DNA of 64,000 bases from Ptiloglossa arizonensis (taxonomy: Eukaryota > Arthropoda > Insecta > Hymenoptera > Colletidae), in contig NW_027478593.1 in assembly GCF_051014685.1 (NCBI RefSeq), positions 806,001-870,000 of the forward strand. Reading direction: 5' to 3'. Below are positions 49,744 to 62,975 of this stretch, in pieces (position 1 is the stretch's first letter; the number at the start of each line of letters is the position of its first letter). A program made the position numbers and the translations under genes. Under the pieces are notes generated by a model. That model was given only the letters and a program-made list of their open reading frames with translations, was not told the DNA's origin and did not search any database.

Positions 49744-50451
49744 CAAATTTTTCGCACTTCTGCTGCTCCAATCGCTTAACGAGAATGGCCTAGGGAAAAA
49801 ATACACATACACTTGTAATCGGGCGAGTTTGTACTTTCAGATGCAATAGGAATTTTTGGGTTAGGTCAATCCGTTCACGAGATATGGGAGTTTGAAGCTA
49901 AGAAATGGTTGCGAAGACAACAAATTTTTCGCAATACTGCTGCTCCAAACGCTTAACCAGAATGGCCTAGGGAAAAAATACATATACCGTTGTAATCGTG
50001 CGAGTGTCTACTTTCAGATGCAATAGGAATTTTTGGGTTAGGTCAATCCGTTCGCGAGACATGGGAGATTGAAGCTAAGAAATGGTTGAGAAGGCGACAA
50101 ATTTTTCGCACTTCTGCTGCTCCAAACGCTTAACGAGAATGGCCTATGGAAGAAATACACATACCGTTGTAATCGGGCGAGTTTCTACTTTCAGGCGCAG
50201 CAGGAATTTTTGGGTTTGGTCAATTCTTTCGCGAGATATCGGACTTTGAAGCTAAGAAATGGTTGACAAGATAACAAATTTTTCACAATTCCGCTGCTCC
50301 AATCGCTTAACCAGAATGGCCTAGGGGAAAAATACACATACCGTTGTAATCGGGCGAGTTTCTACTTTCAGATGCAATAGGAATTTCTGGGTTAGGTCAA
50401 TCCGTTCGCGAGATATGGGAGATTGAATGTAAGAAATTGTTGAGAAGGCGA
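49744..50451 (+). repeat. Nested 4-mer unit, T1a copy b (708 bp)
   Basis: Tandem copy of 49036-49743 with very few differences (for example GAGACATGG near 50058 against GAGATATGG). Confidence 0.87.
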
Positions 50452-53400
50452 CAAATTTTTCGCACTTCTGCTGCTCCAAACGCTTAACCAGAATGGCCTG
50501 GGGAAAAAATACACATACCGTTGTAATCGGGCGAGTTTCTACTTTCAGACGCTGCAGGAATTTTTTGGTTTGGTCAATCCGTTCGCGAGATATCGGACTT
50601 TGAAGCTAAGAAATGGTTGACAAGATAACAAATTTTGCGCACTTCTGCTGCTCCAATCGCTTAACCAGAATGGCCTAGGGAAAAAATACACATACCGATG
50701 TAATCGGGCGAGTTTCTACTTTCAGATGCAATAGGAATTTTTGGGTTAGGTCAATCCGTTCGCGAGATATGGGAGTTTGAAGCTAAGAAATGGGTGAGAA
50801 GGTAACAAATTTTTCGCATTTCTGCTGCTCCAAACGCCTAACCAGAATGGCATAGGGAAAAAATACACATACCGTTGTAATCGGACAAGTTTCTACTTTC
50901 AGACGCAATAGGAACTTTTGGGTTAGGTCAATCCGTTCGCGAGATATGGGACTTTGAAGCTAAGAAATGGTTGACAAGACAACAAATTTTTTGCAATTCT
51001 GCTGCTCCAGTGGCTTAACTAGAATGGCCTAGGGAAAAAATACACATACCGTTGTAATCGGGCGAGTTTCTACTTTCAGATGCAATAGGAATTTTTGGGT
51101 TAGGTCAATCCGTTCCCGAGATATGGGAGTTTGAAGCTAAGAAATGGTTGCGAAGACATCAAATTTTTCGCAATTCTGCTGCTCCTAACGCTTAACCCGA
51201 ACGGCCTAGGGGAAAAATACACATACCGTTGTAATCGGGCGAGTTTCTACTTTCAGATGCAAAAGGAATTTTAGGGTTTGGTCAATCTGTTCGCGAGATA
51301 TGGGAGTTTGAAGCCAGGAAATGAATGAGAAGGCAACAAATTTTTCGCACTTCTGCTGCTCCCATCGCTTAACGAGAATGGCCTAGGGAAAAAATACACA
51401 TACACTTGTAATCGGGTGAGTTTCTACTTTCAGATGCAATAGGAATTTTTGGGTTAGGTCAATCCGTTCACGTGATATGGGAGTTTGAAGGTAAGAAATG
51501 GTTGCGAAGACAACAAATTTTTCGCAATTCTGCTGCTCCAAACGCTTAACCAGAATGGCCTAGCGAAAAAATACATATACCGTTGTAATCGTGCGAGTGT
51601 CTACTTTCAGATGCAATAGGAATTTTTGGGTTAGGTCAATCCGTTCGCGAGATATGGGAGATTGAAGCTAAGAAATGGTTGAGAAGGCGACAAATATTTC
51701 GCACTTCTGCTGCTCCAAACGCTTAACGAGAATGGCCTAGGGAAAAAATACACATACCGTTGTAATCGGGCGAGTTTCTACTTTCAGACGCGGCAGGAAT
51801 TTTTGGGTTTGGTCAATCCTTTCGCGAGATATCGGACTTTGAAGCTAAGAAATGGTTGACAAGATAACAAATTTTTCACACTTCTGCTGCTCCAATCGCT
51901 TAACCAGAATGGCCTAGGGGAAAAATACACATACCGTTGTAATCGGGCGAGTTTCTACTTTCAGATGCAATAGGAATTTTTGGGTTAGTTCAATCCGTTC
52001 ACGAGATATGGGAGTTTGAAGCCAAGAAATGGTTGAGAAGGCAACAAATTTTTCGCAATTCTGCTGCTCCAATCGCTTAACGAGAATGGCCTAGGGAAAA
52101 AATACACATACCGTTGTAATCGGGCGAGTTTCTACTTTCAGGTGCAATAGGAATTTTTGGGTTAGGTCAATCCGTTCACGAGATATGGGAGTTTGAAGCT
52201 AGGAAATGGTTGAGAAGACAACAAATTTTTCGCACTTCTGCTGCTCCAAACGCTTAACCAGAATGGCCTAGGGAAGAAATACACACACCGTTGTAATCGG
52301 GCGAGTTTCTACTTTCAGACGCAGCAGGAATTTTTGGGTTTGGTCAATCCGTTCGCGAGATATGGGACTTTGAAACTAAGAAATGGTTGACAAGGCAACA
52401 AATTTTTCGCACTTCTGCTGCTCCAGTTCCTTAACCAGAATGGCCTAGGGAAAAATACACATACCGTTGCAATCGGGCTAGTTTCTACTTTCAGACGCAG
52501 CAGGACATTTTGGGTTAGGTCAAACCGTTCGCGAGATATGGGACTTTGAAGCTAAGAAATGGTTGACAAGACAACAAATTTTTCGCACTTCTGCTGCTCC
52601 AAACGCTTAACCACAACGGCCTAGGGGTAAAATACACATACCGTTGTAATCGAGCGAGTTTCTACTTTCAGATGCAATAGGAGTTTTAGGGTTTGGTCAA
52701 TCTGTTCGCGAGATATGGGAGTTTGAAGCCAAGAAATGGTTGAGAAGGCAACAAATTTTTCGCACTTCTGCTGCTCCAATCGCTTAACGAGAATGGCCTA
52801 GGGAAAAAATACACATACCCTTCTAATCGGGCGAGTTTCTACTTTCAGACGCAGCAGGAATTTTTGGGTTTGTTCAATCCGTTAGCGAGATATGGAAGTT
52901 TGAAGCTAAGAAATGGTTGAGAAGGCGACAAATTTTTCGCACATCTGAAGCTCCAAACGCTTAACCAGAATGGCCTGGGGAAAAAATACACATACCGTTG
53001 TAATCGGGCGAGTTTCTACTTTCAGACGCAGCAGGAATTTTTGGGTTTGTTCAATCCGTTAGCGAGATATGGGAGTTTGAAGCTAAGAAATAGTTGAGAA
53101 GGCAACAATGTTTTAGCACTTCTGCTGCTCCAATCGCTTAACGAGAATGGCCTAGGGAAAAAATACACGTACCCTTGTAATCGGGCGAGTTTCTACTTTC
53201 GATGCAATAGGAATTTTTGGGTTAGGTCAATCCGTTCACGAGATATGGGAGTTTGAAGCTAAGAAGTGGTTGAGAAGACAACAAATTTTTCGCAATTCTG
53301 CTGCTCCAAACGCTTAACCAGAATGGCCTAGGGAAAAAATACACATACCGTTGTAATCGGGCGAGTTTATACATTCCGACGCAGCAGGAATGCTTGGGTT

Positions 53401-54520
53401 AGGTCATTCCGTTCGCGAGATATGGGACTTTGAATCTAAGAAATGGTTGAGAAGACAACAAATTTTTCGCAATTCTGCTGCTCCAAACGCTTAACCAGAA
53501 TGGCCTGGGGAAAAAATACACATACCGTTGTAATCGGGCGAGTTTCTACTTTCAGATGCAATAGGAATTTTAAGGTTTGGTCAATCTGTTCACGAGATAT
53601 GGGAGTTTGAAGCTAAGAAATAGTTGAGCAGACAACAAATTTTTCGCACTTCTGCTGCTCCAAACGCTAAACCAGAATGGCCAAGGGGAAAAATACACAT
53701 ACCGTTGCAATAGGGCGAGTTTCTACTTTCAGATGCAATAGGAGTTTTTGGGTTAGGTCAATCCGTTCGCGAGATATGGGAGATTGAAGCTAAGAAATGG
53801 TTGAGAAGACAACAAATTTTTCGCACTTCTGCTGCTCCAAACGCTTAACCAGAATGGCCTAGGGAAGAAATACACATACCGCTGTAATCGGGCGAGTTTC
53901 TACTTTCAGACGCTGCAGGAATTTTTGGGTATGGTCTATCCGTTCGCGAGATATCGGACTTTGAAGCTAAGAAATGGTTGACAAGATAACAAATTTTTCG
54001 CAATTCTGCTGCTCCAATCGCTTAACCAGAATGGCCTAGGGAAAAAATACACATACCCTTGTAATCGGGCTAGTTTCTACTTTCAGATGCAATAGGAATT
54101 TTTGGGTTAGGTCAATCCGTTCCCGAGATATGGGAGTTTGAAGCTAAGAAATGGTTGCGAAGACAACAAATTTTTCGCAATTCTGCTGCTCCAAACGCCT
54201 AACCAGAATGGCCTAGGGAAAAAATACACATACCGTTGTAATCGGGCGAGTTTCTACTTTCAGACGCAGCAGGAATTTTTGGGTTTGTTCAATCCGTTAC
54301 CGAGATATGGGAGATTGAAGCTAAGAAATGGTTGCGAAGACATCAAATTTTTCGCAATTCTGCTGCTCCAAACGCTTAACCCGAACGGCCTAGGGGAAAA
54401 ATACACATACCGTTGTAATCGGGCGAGTTTCTACTTTCAGATGCAAAAGGAATTTTAGGGTTTGGTCAATCTGTTCGCGAGATATGGGAGTTTGAAGCCA
54501 GGAAATGGATGAGAAGGCAA

Positions 54521-55228
54521 CAAATTTTTCGCACTTCTGCTGCTCCAATCGCTTAACGAGAATGGCCTAGGGAAAAAATACACATACACTTGTAATCGGG
54601 CGAGTTTGTACTTTCAGATGCAATAGGAATTTTTGGGTTAGGTCAATCCGTTCACGAGATATGGGAGTTTGAAGCTAAGAAATGGTTGCGAAGACAACAA
54701 ATTTTTCGCAATACTGCTGCTCCAAACGCTTAACCAGAATGGCCTAGGGAAAAAATACATATACCGTTGTAATCGTGCGAGTGTCTACTTTCAGATGCAA
54801 TAGGAATTTTTGGGTTAGGTCAATCCGTTCGCGAGATATGGGAGATTGAAGCTAAGAAATGGTTGAGAAGGCGACAAATTTTTCGCACTTCTGCTGCTCC
54901 AAACGCTTAACGAGAATGGCCTATGGAAGAAATACACATACCGTTGTAATCGGGCGAGTTTCTACTTTCAGGCGCAGCAGGAATTTTTGGGTTTGGTCAA
55001 TTCTTTCGCGAGATATCGGACTTTGAAGCTAAGAAATGGTTGACAAGATAACAAATTTTTCACAATTCCGCTGCTCCAATCGCTTAACCAGAATGGCCTA
55101 GGGGAAAAATACACATACCGTTGTAATCGGGCGAGTTTCTACTTTCAGATGCAATAGGAATTTCTGGGTTAGGTCAATCCGTTCGCGAGATATGGGAGAT
55201 TGAATGTAAGAAATTGTTGAGAAGGCGA
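54521..55228 (+). repeat. Nested 4-mer unit, 54.5 kb copy a (708 bp)
   Basis: Equivalent of 49036-49743 at an offset of 5485 bp, with the same four monomer variants in the same order. Confidence 0.85.
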
Positions 55229-55848
55229 CAAATTTTTCGCACTTCTGCTGCTCCAATCGCTTAACGAGAATGGCCTAGGGAAAAAATACACATACACTTG
55301 TAATCGGGCGAGTTTGTACTTTCAGATGCAATAGGAATTTTTGGGTTAGGTCAATCCGTTCACGAGATATGGGAGTTTGAAGCTAAGAAATGGTTGCGAA
55401 GACAACAAATTTTTCGCAATACTGCTGCTCCAAACGCTTAACCAGAATGGCCTAGGGAAAAAATACATATACCGTTGTAATCGTGCGAGTGTCTACTTTC
55501 AGATGCAATAGGAATTTTTGGGTTAGGTCAATCCGTTCGCGAGATATGGGAGATTGAAGCTAAGAAATGGTTGAGAAGGCGACAAATTTTTCGCACTTCT
55601 GCTGCTCCAAACGCTTAACGAGAATGGCCTATGGAAGAAATACACATACCGTTGTAATCGGGCGAGTTTCTACTTTCAGGCGCAGCAGGAATTTTTGGGT
55701 TTGGTCAATTCTTTCGCGAGATATCGGACTTTGAAGCTAAGAAATGGTTGACAAGATAACAAATTTTTCACAATTCCGCTGCTCCAATCGCTTAACCAGA
55801 ATGGCCTAGGGGAAAAATACACATACCGTTGTAATCGGGCGAGTTTCT
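55229..55848 (+). repeat. Nested 4-mer unit, 54.5 kb copy b (truncated)
   Basis: The second 4-mer here is cut inside its fourth monomer at about 55849, where the sequence passes to a TTTCTGCTTTCAGATGAAATAG monomer. The full-length second unit survives at 49744-50451 and 60531-61238. Confidence 0.83.
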
Positions 55849-56261
55849 GCTTTCAGATGAAATAGGAATTTTTGGGTTAGGTCAATCCGTTCGCGAGATA
55901 TGGGAGTTTGAAGCTAAGACATGGTTGAGAAGGTAACAAATTTTTCGCACTTCTGCTGCTCCAAACGCTTAACCAGAAGGGCCTAGGGAAGAAATACACA
56001 TACCGTTGTAATCGTGCGAGTTTCTACTTTCAGATGCAACAGGAATTTTTGGGTTAGGTCAATCCGTCGCGAGATATGGGACTTTGAAGCTAAGAAATGG
56101 TTGACAAGACATCAAATTTTTCGCACTTCTGCTGCTCCAGTCGCTTAACCAGAATGGCCTAGGGAAAAAATACACATACCGTTGTAATCGTGCGAGTTTC
56201 TACTTTCAGATGCAGCAGGACTTTTTGAGTTAGGTCAATCCGTTCGCGAGATATGGGAGTT

Positions 56262-57143
56262 TGAAGCTAAGAATGGTTGAGAAAACAACAAATTTTTCGC
56301 ACTTCTGCTGCTCCAGTCGCTGAACCAGAATTGCCTAGGGAAAAAATACACATATCGTTGTAATCGGGCGAGTTTCTACTTTCAGATGAAATAGGAATTT
56401 TTGGGTTAGGTCAATCCGTCGCGAGATATGGGACTTTGAAGCTAAGAAATGGTTGACAAGACATCAAATTTTTCGCACTTCTGCTGCTCCAAACGCTTAA
56501 CCAGAACGGCCTAGGGGAAAAATACACATAACGTTGTAATCGGGCGAGTTTCTAATTTCAGATGCAAGAGGAATTTTAGGGTTTGGTCAATCTGTTCGCG
56601 AGATATGGCAGCTTGAAGCTAAGAAATGGTTGAGAATGTAACAAATGTTTCGCACTTCTGTGGCTCCAAACGCTTAACCACAATGGCCTAGGGAAAAAAC
56701 ACACATACAGTTGTAATCGGGCGAGTATCTACCTTCAGACGCAGCAGGAATTTTTGAGTTTGGTCAATCCGTCGCGAGAAATGGGAGTTTGAAGCTAAGA
56801 AATTGTTGACAAGACAAAAAATTTTTAGCACTTCTGCTGCTCCAGTCGCTTAACCAGAATGGCCTAGGGGAAAAATACACATAACGTTGTAATCGGGCGA
56901 GTTTCTACTTTCAGACGCAATAGGAACTTTTGGGTTTGGTCAATCCGTTCGCGAGATATGGGACTTTGAAGCTAAGAAATGGTTGACAAGACAACATATT
57001 TTTCGCACTTCTGCTGCTCCAGTTGCTTAACCAGAATGGCCTAGGGAAAAAATACACATAGGGTTGTAATCGAGCGAGTATCTACTTTCAGACGCAGCAG
57101 GAATTTTTGGGTTTGGTCAATCCGTTCGCGAGATATGGGACTT
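56262..57143 (+). repeat. Nested 5-mer unit, T2a copy a (882 bp)
   Basis: Five monomers totalling 5 x 177 - 3. The three missing bases are in GCTAAGAATGG and two CCGTCGCGAG monomers. Other markers are CGCTGAACCAG, GTAACAAATGTTTCGC, CTGTGGCTCC and ACATAGGGTTG. A single-copy forerunner is at about 41760-42660. Confidence 0.84.
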
Positions 57144-57844
57144 TGAAGCTAAGAATGGTTGAGAAAACAACAAATTTTTCGCACTTCTGCTGCTCCAGTC
57201 GCTGAACCAGAATGGCCTAGGGAAAAAATACACATACCGTTGTAATCGGGCTACTTTCTACTTTCAGATGAAATAGGAATTTTTGGGTTAGGTCAATCCG
57301 TCGCGAGATATGGGACTTTGAAGCTAAGAAATGGTTGACAAGACATCAAATTTTTCGCACTTCTGCTGCTCCAAACGCTTAACCAGAACGGCCTAGGGGA
57401 AAAATACACATAACGTTGTAATCGGGCGAGTTTCTAATTTCAGATGCAAGAGGAATTTTAGGGTTTGGTCAATCTGTTCGCGAGATATGGCAGCTTGAAG
57501 CTAAGAAATGGTTGAGAATGTAACAAATGTTTCGCACTTCTGTGGCTCCAAACGCTTAACCACAATGGCCTAGGGAAAAAACACACATACAGTTGTAATC
57601 GGGCGAGTATCTACCTTCAGACGCAGCAGGAATTTTTGAGCTTGGTCAATCCGTCGCGAGAAATGGGAGTTTGAAGCTAAGAAATTGTTGACAAGACAAA
57701 AAATTTTTAGCACTTCTGTTGCTCCAGTCGCTTAACCAGAATGGCCTAGGGGAAAAATACACATAACGTTGTAATCGGGCGAGTTTCTACTTTCAGACGC
57801 AATAGGAACTTTTGGGTTTGGTCAATCCGTTCGCGAGATATGGG
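57144..57844 (+). repeat. Nested 5-mer unit, T2a copy b (truncated)
   Basis: Tandem copy of 56262-57143 that stops at the T2a/T2b junction after about four monomers. It has CGGGCTACTTTCTAC near 57247 where copy a has CGGGCGAG, and CTGTTGCTCC near 57717. Confidence 0.82.
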
Positions 57845-59822
57845 ACTTTGAAGCTAAGAAATGGTTGACAAGACAACAAATTTTTCGCACTTCTGCTGCT
57901 CCAAACGCTTAACCACAACGGCCTAGGGGAAAAATACACATACCGTTGTAATCGAGCGAGTTTCTACTTTCAGATGCAATAGGAGTTTTAGGGTTTGGTC
58001 AATCTGTTCGCGAGATATGGGAGTTTGAAGCCAAGAAATGGTTGAGAAGGCAACAAATTTTTCGCACTTCTGCTGCTCCAATCGCTTAACGAGAATGGCC
58101 TAGGGAAAAAATACACATACCCTTCTAATCGGGCGAGTTTCTACTTTCAGACGCAGCAGGAATTTTTGGGTTTGTTCAATCCGTTAGCGAGATATGGAAG
58201 TTTGAAGCTAAGAAATGGTTGAGAAGGCGACAAATTTTTCGCACATCTGAAGCTCCAAACGCTTAACCAGAATGGCCTGGGGAAAAAATACACATACCGT
58301 TGTAATCGGGCGAGTTTCTACTTTCAGACGCAGCAGGAATTTTTGGGTTTGTTCAATCCGTTAGCGAGATATGGGAGTTTGAAGCTAAGAAATAGTTGAG
58401 AAGGCAACAATGTTTTAGCACTTCTGCTGCTCCAATCGCTTAACGAGAATGGCCTAGGGAAAAAATACACGTACCCTTGTAATCGGGCGAGTTTCTACTT
58501 TCGATGCAATAGGAATTTTTGGGTTAGGTCAATCCGTTCACGAGATATGGGAGTTTGAAGCTAAGAAGTGGTTGAGAAGACAACAAATTTTTCGCAATTC
58601 TGCTGCTCCAAACGCTTAACCAGAATGGCCTAGGGAAAAAATACACATACCGTTGTAATCGGGCGAGTTTATACATTCCGACGCAGCAGGAATGCTTGGG
58701 TTAGGTCATTCCGTTCGCGAGATATGGGACTTTGAATCTAAGAAATGGTTGAGAAGACAACAAATTTTTCGCAATTCTGCTGCTCCAAACGCTTAACCAG
58801 AATGGCCTGGGGAAAAAATACACATACCGTTGTAATCGGGCGAGTTTCTACTTTCAGATGCAATAGGAATTTTAAGGTTTGGTCAATCGGTTCACGAGAT
58901 ATGGGAGTTTGAAGCTAAGAAATAGTTGAGCAGACAACAAATTTTTCGCACTTCTGCTGCTCCAAACGCTAAACCAGAATGGCCAAGGGGAAAAATACAC
59001 ATACCGTTGCAATAGGGCGAGTTTCTACTTTCAGATGCAATAGGAGTTTTTGGGTTAGGTCAATCCGTTCGCGAGATATGGGAGATTGAAGCTAAGAAAT
59101 GGTTGAGAAGACAACAAATTTTTCGCACTTCTGCTGCTCCAAACGCTTAACCAGAATGGCCTAGGGAAGAAATACACATACCGCTGTAATCGGGCGAGTT
59201 TCTACTTTCAGACGCTGCAGGAATTTTTGGGTATGGTCTATCCGTTCGCGAGATATCGGACTTTGAAGCTAAGAAATGGTTGACAAGATAACAAATTTTT
59301 CGCAATTCTGCTGCTCCAATCGCTTAACCAGAATGGCCTAGGGAAAAAATACACATACCCTTGTAATCGGGCTAGTTTCTACTTTCAGATGCAATAGGAA
59401 TTTTTGGGTTAGGTCAATCCGTTCCCGAGATATGGGAGTTTGAAGCTAAGAAATGGTTGCGAAGACAACAAATTTTTCGCAATTCTGCTGCTCCAAACGC
59501 CTAACCAGAATGGCCTAGGGAAAAAATACACATACCGTTGTAATCGGGCGAGTTTCTACTTTCAGACGCAGCAGGAATTTTTGGGTTTGTTCAATCCGTT
59601 ACCGAGATATGGGAGATTGAAGCTAAGAAATGGTTGCGAAGACATCAAATTTTTCGCAATTCTGCTGCTCCAAACGCTTAACCCGAACGGCCTAGGGGAA
59701 AAATACACATACCGTTGTAATCGGGCGAGTTTCTACTTTCAGATGCAAAAGGAATTTTAGGGTTTGGTCAATCTGTTCGCGAGATATGGGAGTTTGAAGC
59801 CAGGAAATGGATGAGAAGGCAA

Positions 59823-60530
59823 CAAATTTTTCGCACTTCTGCTGCTCCAATCGCTTAACGAGAATGGCCTAGGGAAAAAATACACATACACTTGTAATCG
59901 GGCGAGTTTGTACTTTCAGATGCAATAGGAATTTTTGGGTTAGGTCAATCCGTTCACGAGATATGGGAGTTTGAAGCTAAGAAATGGTTGCGAAGACAAC
60001 AAATTTTTCGCAATACTGCTGCTCCAAACGCTTAACCAGAATGGCCTAGGGAAAAAATACATATACCGTTGTAATCGTGCGAGTGTCTACTTTCAGATGC
60101 AATAGGAATTTTTGGGTTAGGTCAATCCGTTCGCGAGATATGGGAGATTGAAGCTAAGAAATGGTTGAGAAGGCGACAAATTTTTCGCACTTCTGCTGCT
60201 CCAAACGCTTAACGAGAATGGCCTATGGAAGAAATACACATACCGTTGTAATCGGGCGAGTTTCTACTTTCAGGCGCAGCAGGAATTTTTGGGTTTGGTC
60301 AATTCTTTCGCGAGATATCGGACTTTGAAGCTAAGAAATGGTTGACAAGATAACAAATTTTTCACAATTCCGCTGCTCCAATCGCTTAACCAGAATGGCC
60401 TAGGGGAAAAATACACATACCGTTGTAATCGGGCGAGTTTCTACTTTCAGATGCAATAGGAATTTCTGGGTTAGGTCAATCCGTTCGCGAGATATGGGAG
60501 ATTGAATGTAAGAAATTGTTGAGAAGGCGA
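59823..60530 (+). repeat. Nested 4-mer unit, 60 kb copy a (708 bp)
   Basis: Equivalent of 54521-55228 at an offset of 5302 bp, with the same monomer order and markers. Confidence 0.86.
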
Positions 60531-61238
60531 CAAATTTTTCGCACTTCTGCTGCTCCAATCGCTTAACGAGAATGGCCTAGGGAAAAAATACACATACACT
60601 TGTAATCGGGCGAGTTTGTACTTTCAGATGCAATAGGAATTTTTGGGTTAGGTCAATCCGTTCACGAGATATGGGAGTTTGAAGCTAAGAAATGGTTGCG
60701 AAGACAACAAATTTTTCGCAATACTGCTGCTCCAAACGCTTAACCAGAATGGCCTAGGGAAAAAATACATATACCGTTGTAATCGTGCGAGTGTCTACTT
60801 TCAGATGCAATAGGAATTTTTGGGTTAGGTCAATCCGTTCGCGAGATATGGGAGATTGAAGCTAAGAAATGGTTGAGAAGGCGACAAATTTTTCGCACTT
60901 CTGCTGCTCCAAACGCTTAACGAGAATGGCCTATGGAAGAAATACACATACCGTTGTAATCGGGCGAGTTTCTACTTTCAGGCGCAGCAGGAATTTTTGG
61001 ATTTGGTCAATTCTTTCGCGAGATATCGGACTTTGAAGCTAAGAAATGGTTGACAAGATAACAAATTTTTCACAATTCCGCTGCTCCAATCGCTTAACCA
61101 GAATGGCCTAGGGGAAAAATACACATACCGTTGTAATCGGGCGAGTTTCTACTTTCAGATGCAATAGGAATTTCTGGGTTAGGTCAATCCGTTCGCGAGA
61201 TATGGGAGATTGAATGTAAGAAATTGTTGAGAAGGCGA
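60531..61238 (+). repeat. Nested 4-mer unit, 60 kb copy b (708 bp)
   Basis: Tandem copy of 59823-60530, complete here. A private TTGGATTTGG near 60998 distinguishes it. It is followed by about three monomers (61250-61660) that T2a lacks but that match the sequence after 50461. Confidence 0.86.
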
Positions 61239-62093
61239 CAAATTTTTCGCACTTCTGCTGCTCCAAACGCTTAACCAGAATGGCCTGGGGAAAAAATACA
61301 CATACCGTTGTAATCGGGCGAGTTTCTACTTTCAGACGCTGCAGGAATTTTTTGGTTTGGTCAATCCGTTCGCGAGATATCGGACTTTGAAGCTAAGAAA
61401 TGGTTGACAAGATAACAAATTTTGCGCACTTCTGCTGCTCCAATCGCTTAACCAGAATGGCCTAGGGAAAAAATACACATACCGATGTAATCGTGCGAGT
61501 TTCTACTTTCAGATGCAATAGGAATTTTTTTGTTAGGTCAATCCGTTCGCGAGATATGGGAGATTGAAGCTAAGAAATGGTTGAGAAGACAACAAATTTT
61601 TCGCAATTCTGCTGCTCCAAACGCTTAACCAGAATGGCCTGGGAAAAAATACACATACCGTTGTAATCGGGCGAGTTTCTGCTTTCAGATGAAATAGGAA
61701 TTTTTGGGTTAGGTCAATCCGTTCGCGAGATATGGGAGTTTGAAGCTAAGACATGGTTGAGAAGGTAACAAATTTTTCGCACTTCTGCTGCTCCAAACGC
61801 TTAACCAGAAGGGCCTAGGGAAGAAATACACATACCGTTGTAATCGTGCGAGTTTCTACTTTCAGATGCAACAGGAATTTTTGGGTTAGGTCAATCCGTC
61901 GCGAGATATGGGACTTTGAAGCTAAGAAATGGTTGACAAGACATCAAATTTTTCGCACTTCTGCTGCTCCAGTCGCTTAACCAGAATGGCCTAGGGAAAA
62001 AATACACATACCGTTGTAATCGTGCGAGTTTCTACTTTCAGATGCAGCAGGACTTTTTGAGTTAGGTCAATCCGTTCGCGAGATATGGGAGTT

Positions 62094-62975
62094 TGAAGCT
62101 AAGAATGGTTGAGAAAACAACAAATTTTTCGCACTTCTGCTGCTCCAGTCGCTGAACCAGAATTGCCTAGGGAAAAAATACACATATCGTTGTAATCGGG
62201 CGAGTTTCTACTTTCAGATGAAATAGGAATTTTTGGGTTAGGTCAATCCGTCGCGAGATATGGGACTTTGAAGCTAAGAAATGGTTGACAAGACATCAAA
62301 TTTTTCGCACTTCTGCTGCTCCAAACGCTTAACCAGAACGGCCTAGGGGAAAAATACACATAACGTTGTAATCGGGCGAGTTTCTAATTTCAGATGCAAG
62401 AGGAATTTTAGGGTTTGGTCAATCTGTTCGCGAGATATGGCAGCTTGAAGCTAAGAAATGGTTGAGAATGTAACAAATGTTTCGCACTTCTGTGGCTCCA
62501 AACGCTTAACCACAATGGCCTAGGGAAAAAACACACATACAGTTGTAATCGGGCGAGTATCTACCTTCAGACGCAGCAGGAATTTTTGAGTTTGGTCAAT
62601 CCGTCGCGAGAAATGGGAGTTTGAAGCTAAGAAATTGTTGACAAGACAAAAAATTTTTAGCACTTCTGCTGCTCCAGTCGCTTAACCAGAATGGCCTAGG
62701 GGAAAAATACACATAACGTTGTAATCGGGCGAGTTTCTACTTTCAGACGCAATAGGAACTTTTGGGTTTGGTCAATCCGTTCGCGAGATATGGGACTTTG
62801 AAGCTAAGAAATGGTTGACAAGACAACATATTTTTCGCACTTCTGCTGCTCCAGTTGCTTAACCAGAATGGCCTAGGGAAAAAATACACATAGGGTTGTA
62901 ATCGAGCGAGTATCTACTTTCAGACGCAGCAGGAATTTTTGGGTTTGGTCAATCCGTTCGCGAGATATGGGACTT
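62094..62975 (+). repeat. Nested 5-mer unit, T2b copy a (882 bp)
   Basis: Equivalent of 56262-57143 at an offset of 5832 bp, with the same deletions and the CTGTGGCTCC marker near 62493. Confidence 0.84.

Larger units (their letters stand above)
45597..50727 (+). repeat. HOR unit T1a (5131 bp, 29 monomers)
   Basis: This is the left copy of a direct tandem duplication whose partner starts at 50728. Its markers are GGCATAGGG near 45719, GTGGCTTAACTAG near 45880, CTCCTAACGC near 46228, AGTCCCTTAACC near 47471 and the two-base deletion CTTTCGATGC near 48242. It contains the module at 46000-46320 and a nested 4-mer duplication at 49036-50451. Confidence 0.85.
50728..55848 (+). repeat. HOR unit T1b (about 5.1 kb)
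   Basis: This is the right copy of T1a. Its offset changes from 5131 to 4954 bp after about 51150 (one monomer missing) and to 5485 bp after about 54177 (three monomers, about 53644-54176, that T1a lacks). The CTCCTAACGC and CTTTCGATGC markers are kept. It diverges at about 55849, where TTTCTGCTTTCAGATGAAATAG begins. It overlaps T2a because the two duplication events used different breakpoints. Confidence 0.83.
52543..57844 (+). repeat. HOR unit T2a (5302 bp, 30 monomers)
   Basis: This is the left copy of a second, later tandem duplication. It spans CACAACGGCC monomers, the CTTTCGATGC monomer at 53196, the module at 54138-54458, the 4-mer repeats and the first part of the 5-mer repeats. The length is 30 x 177 - 8. 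The missing bases map to specific monomers (CTTTCGATGC, CCGTCGCG and GCTAAGAATGG). Confidence 0.86.
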
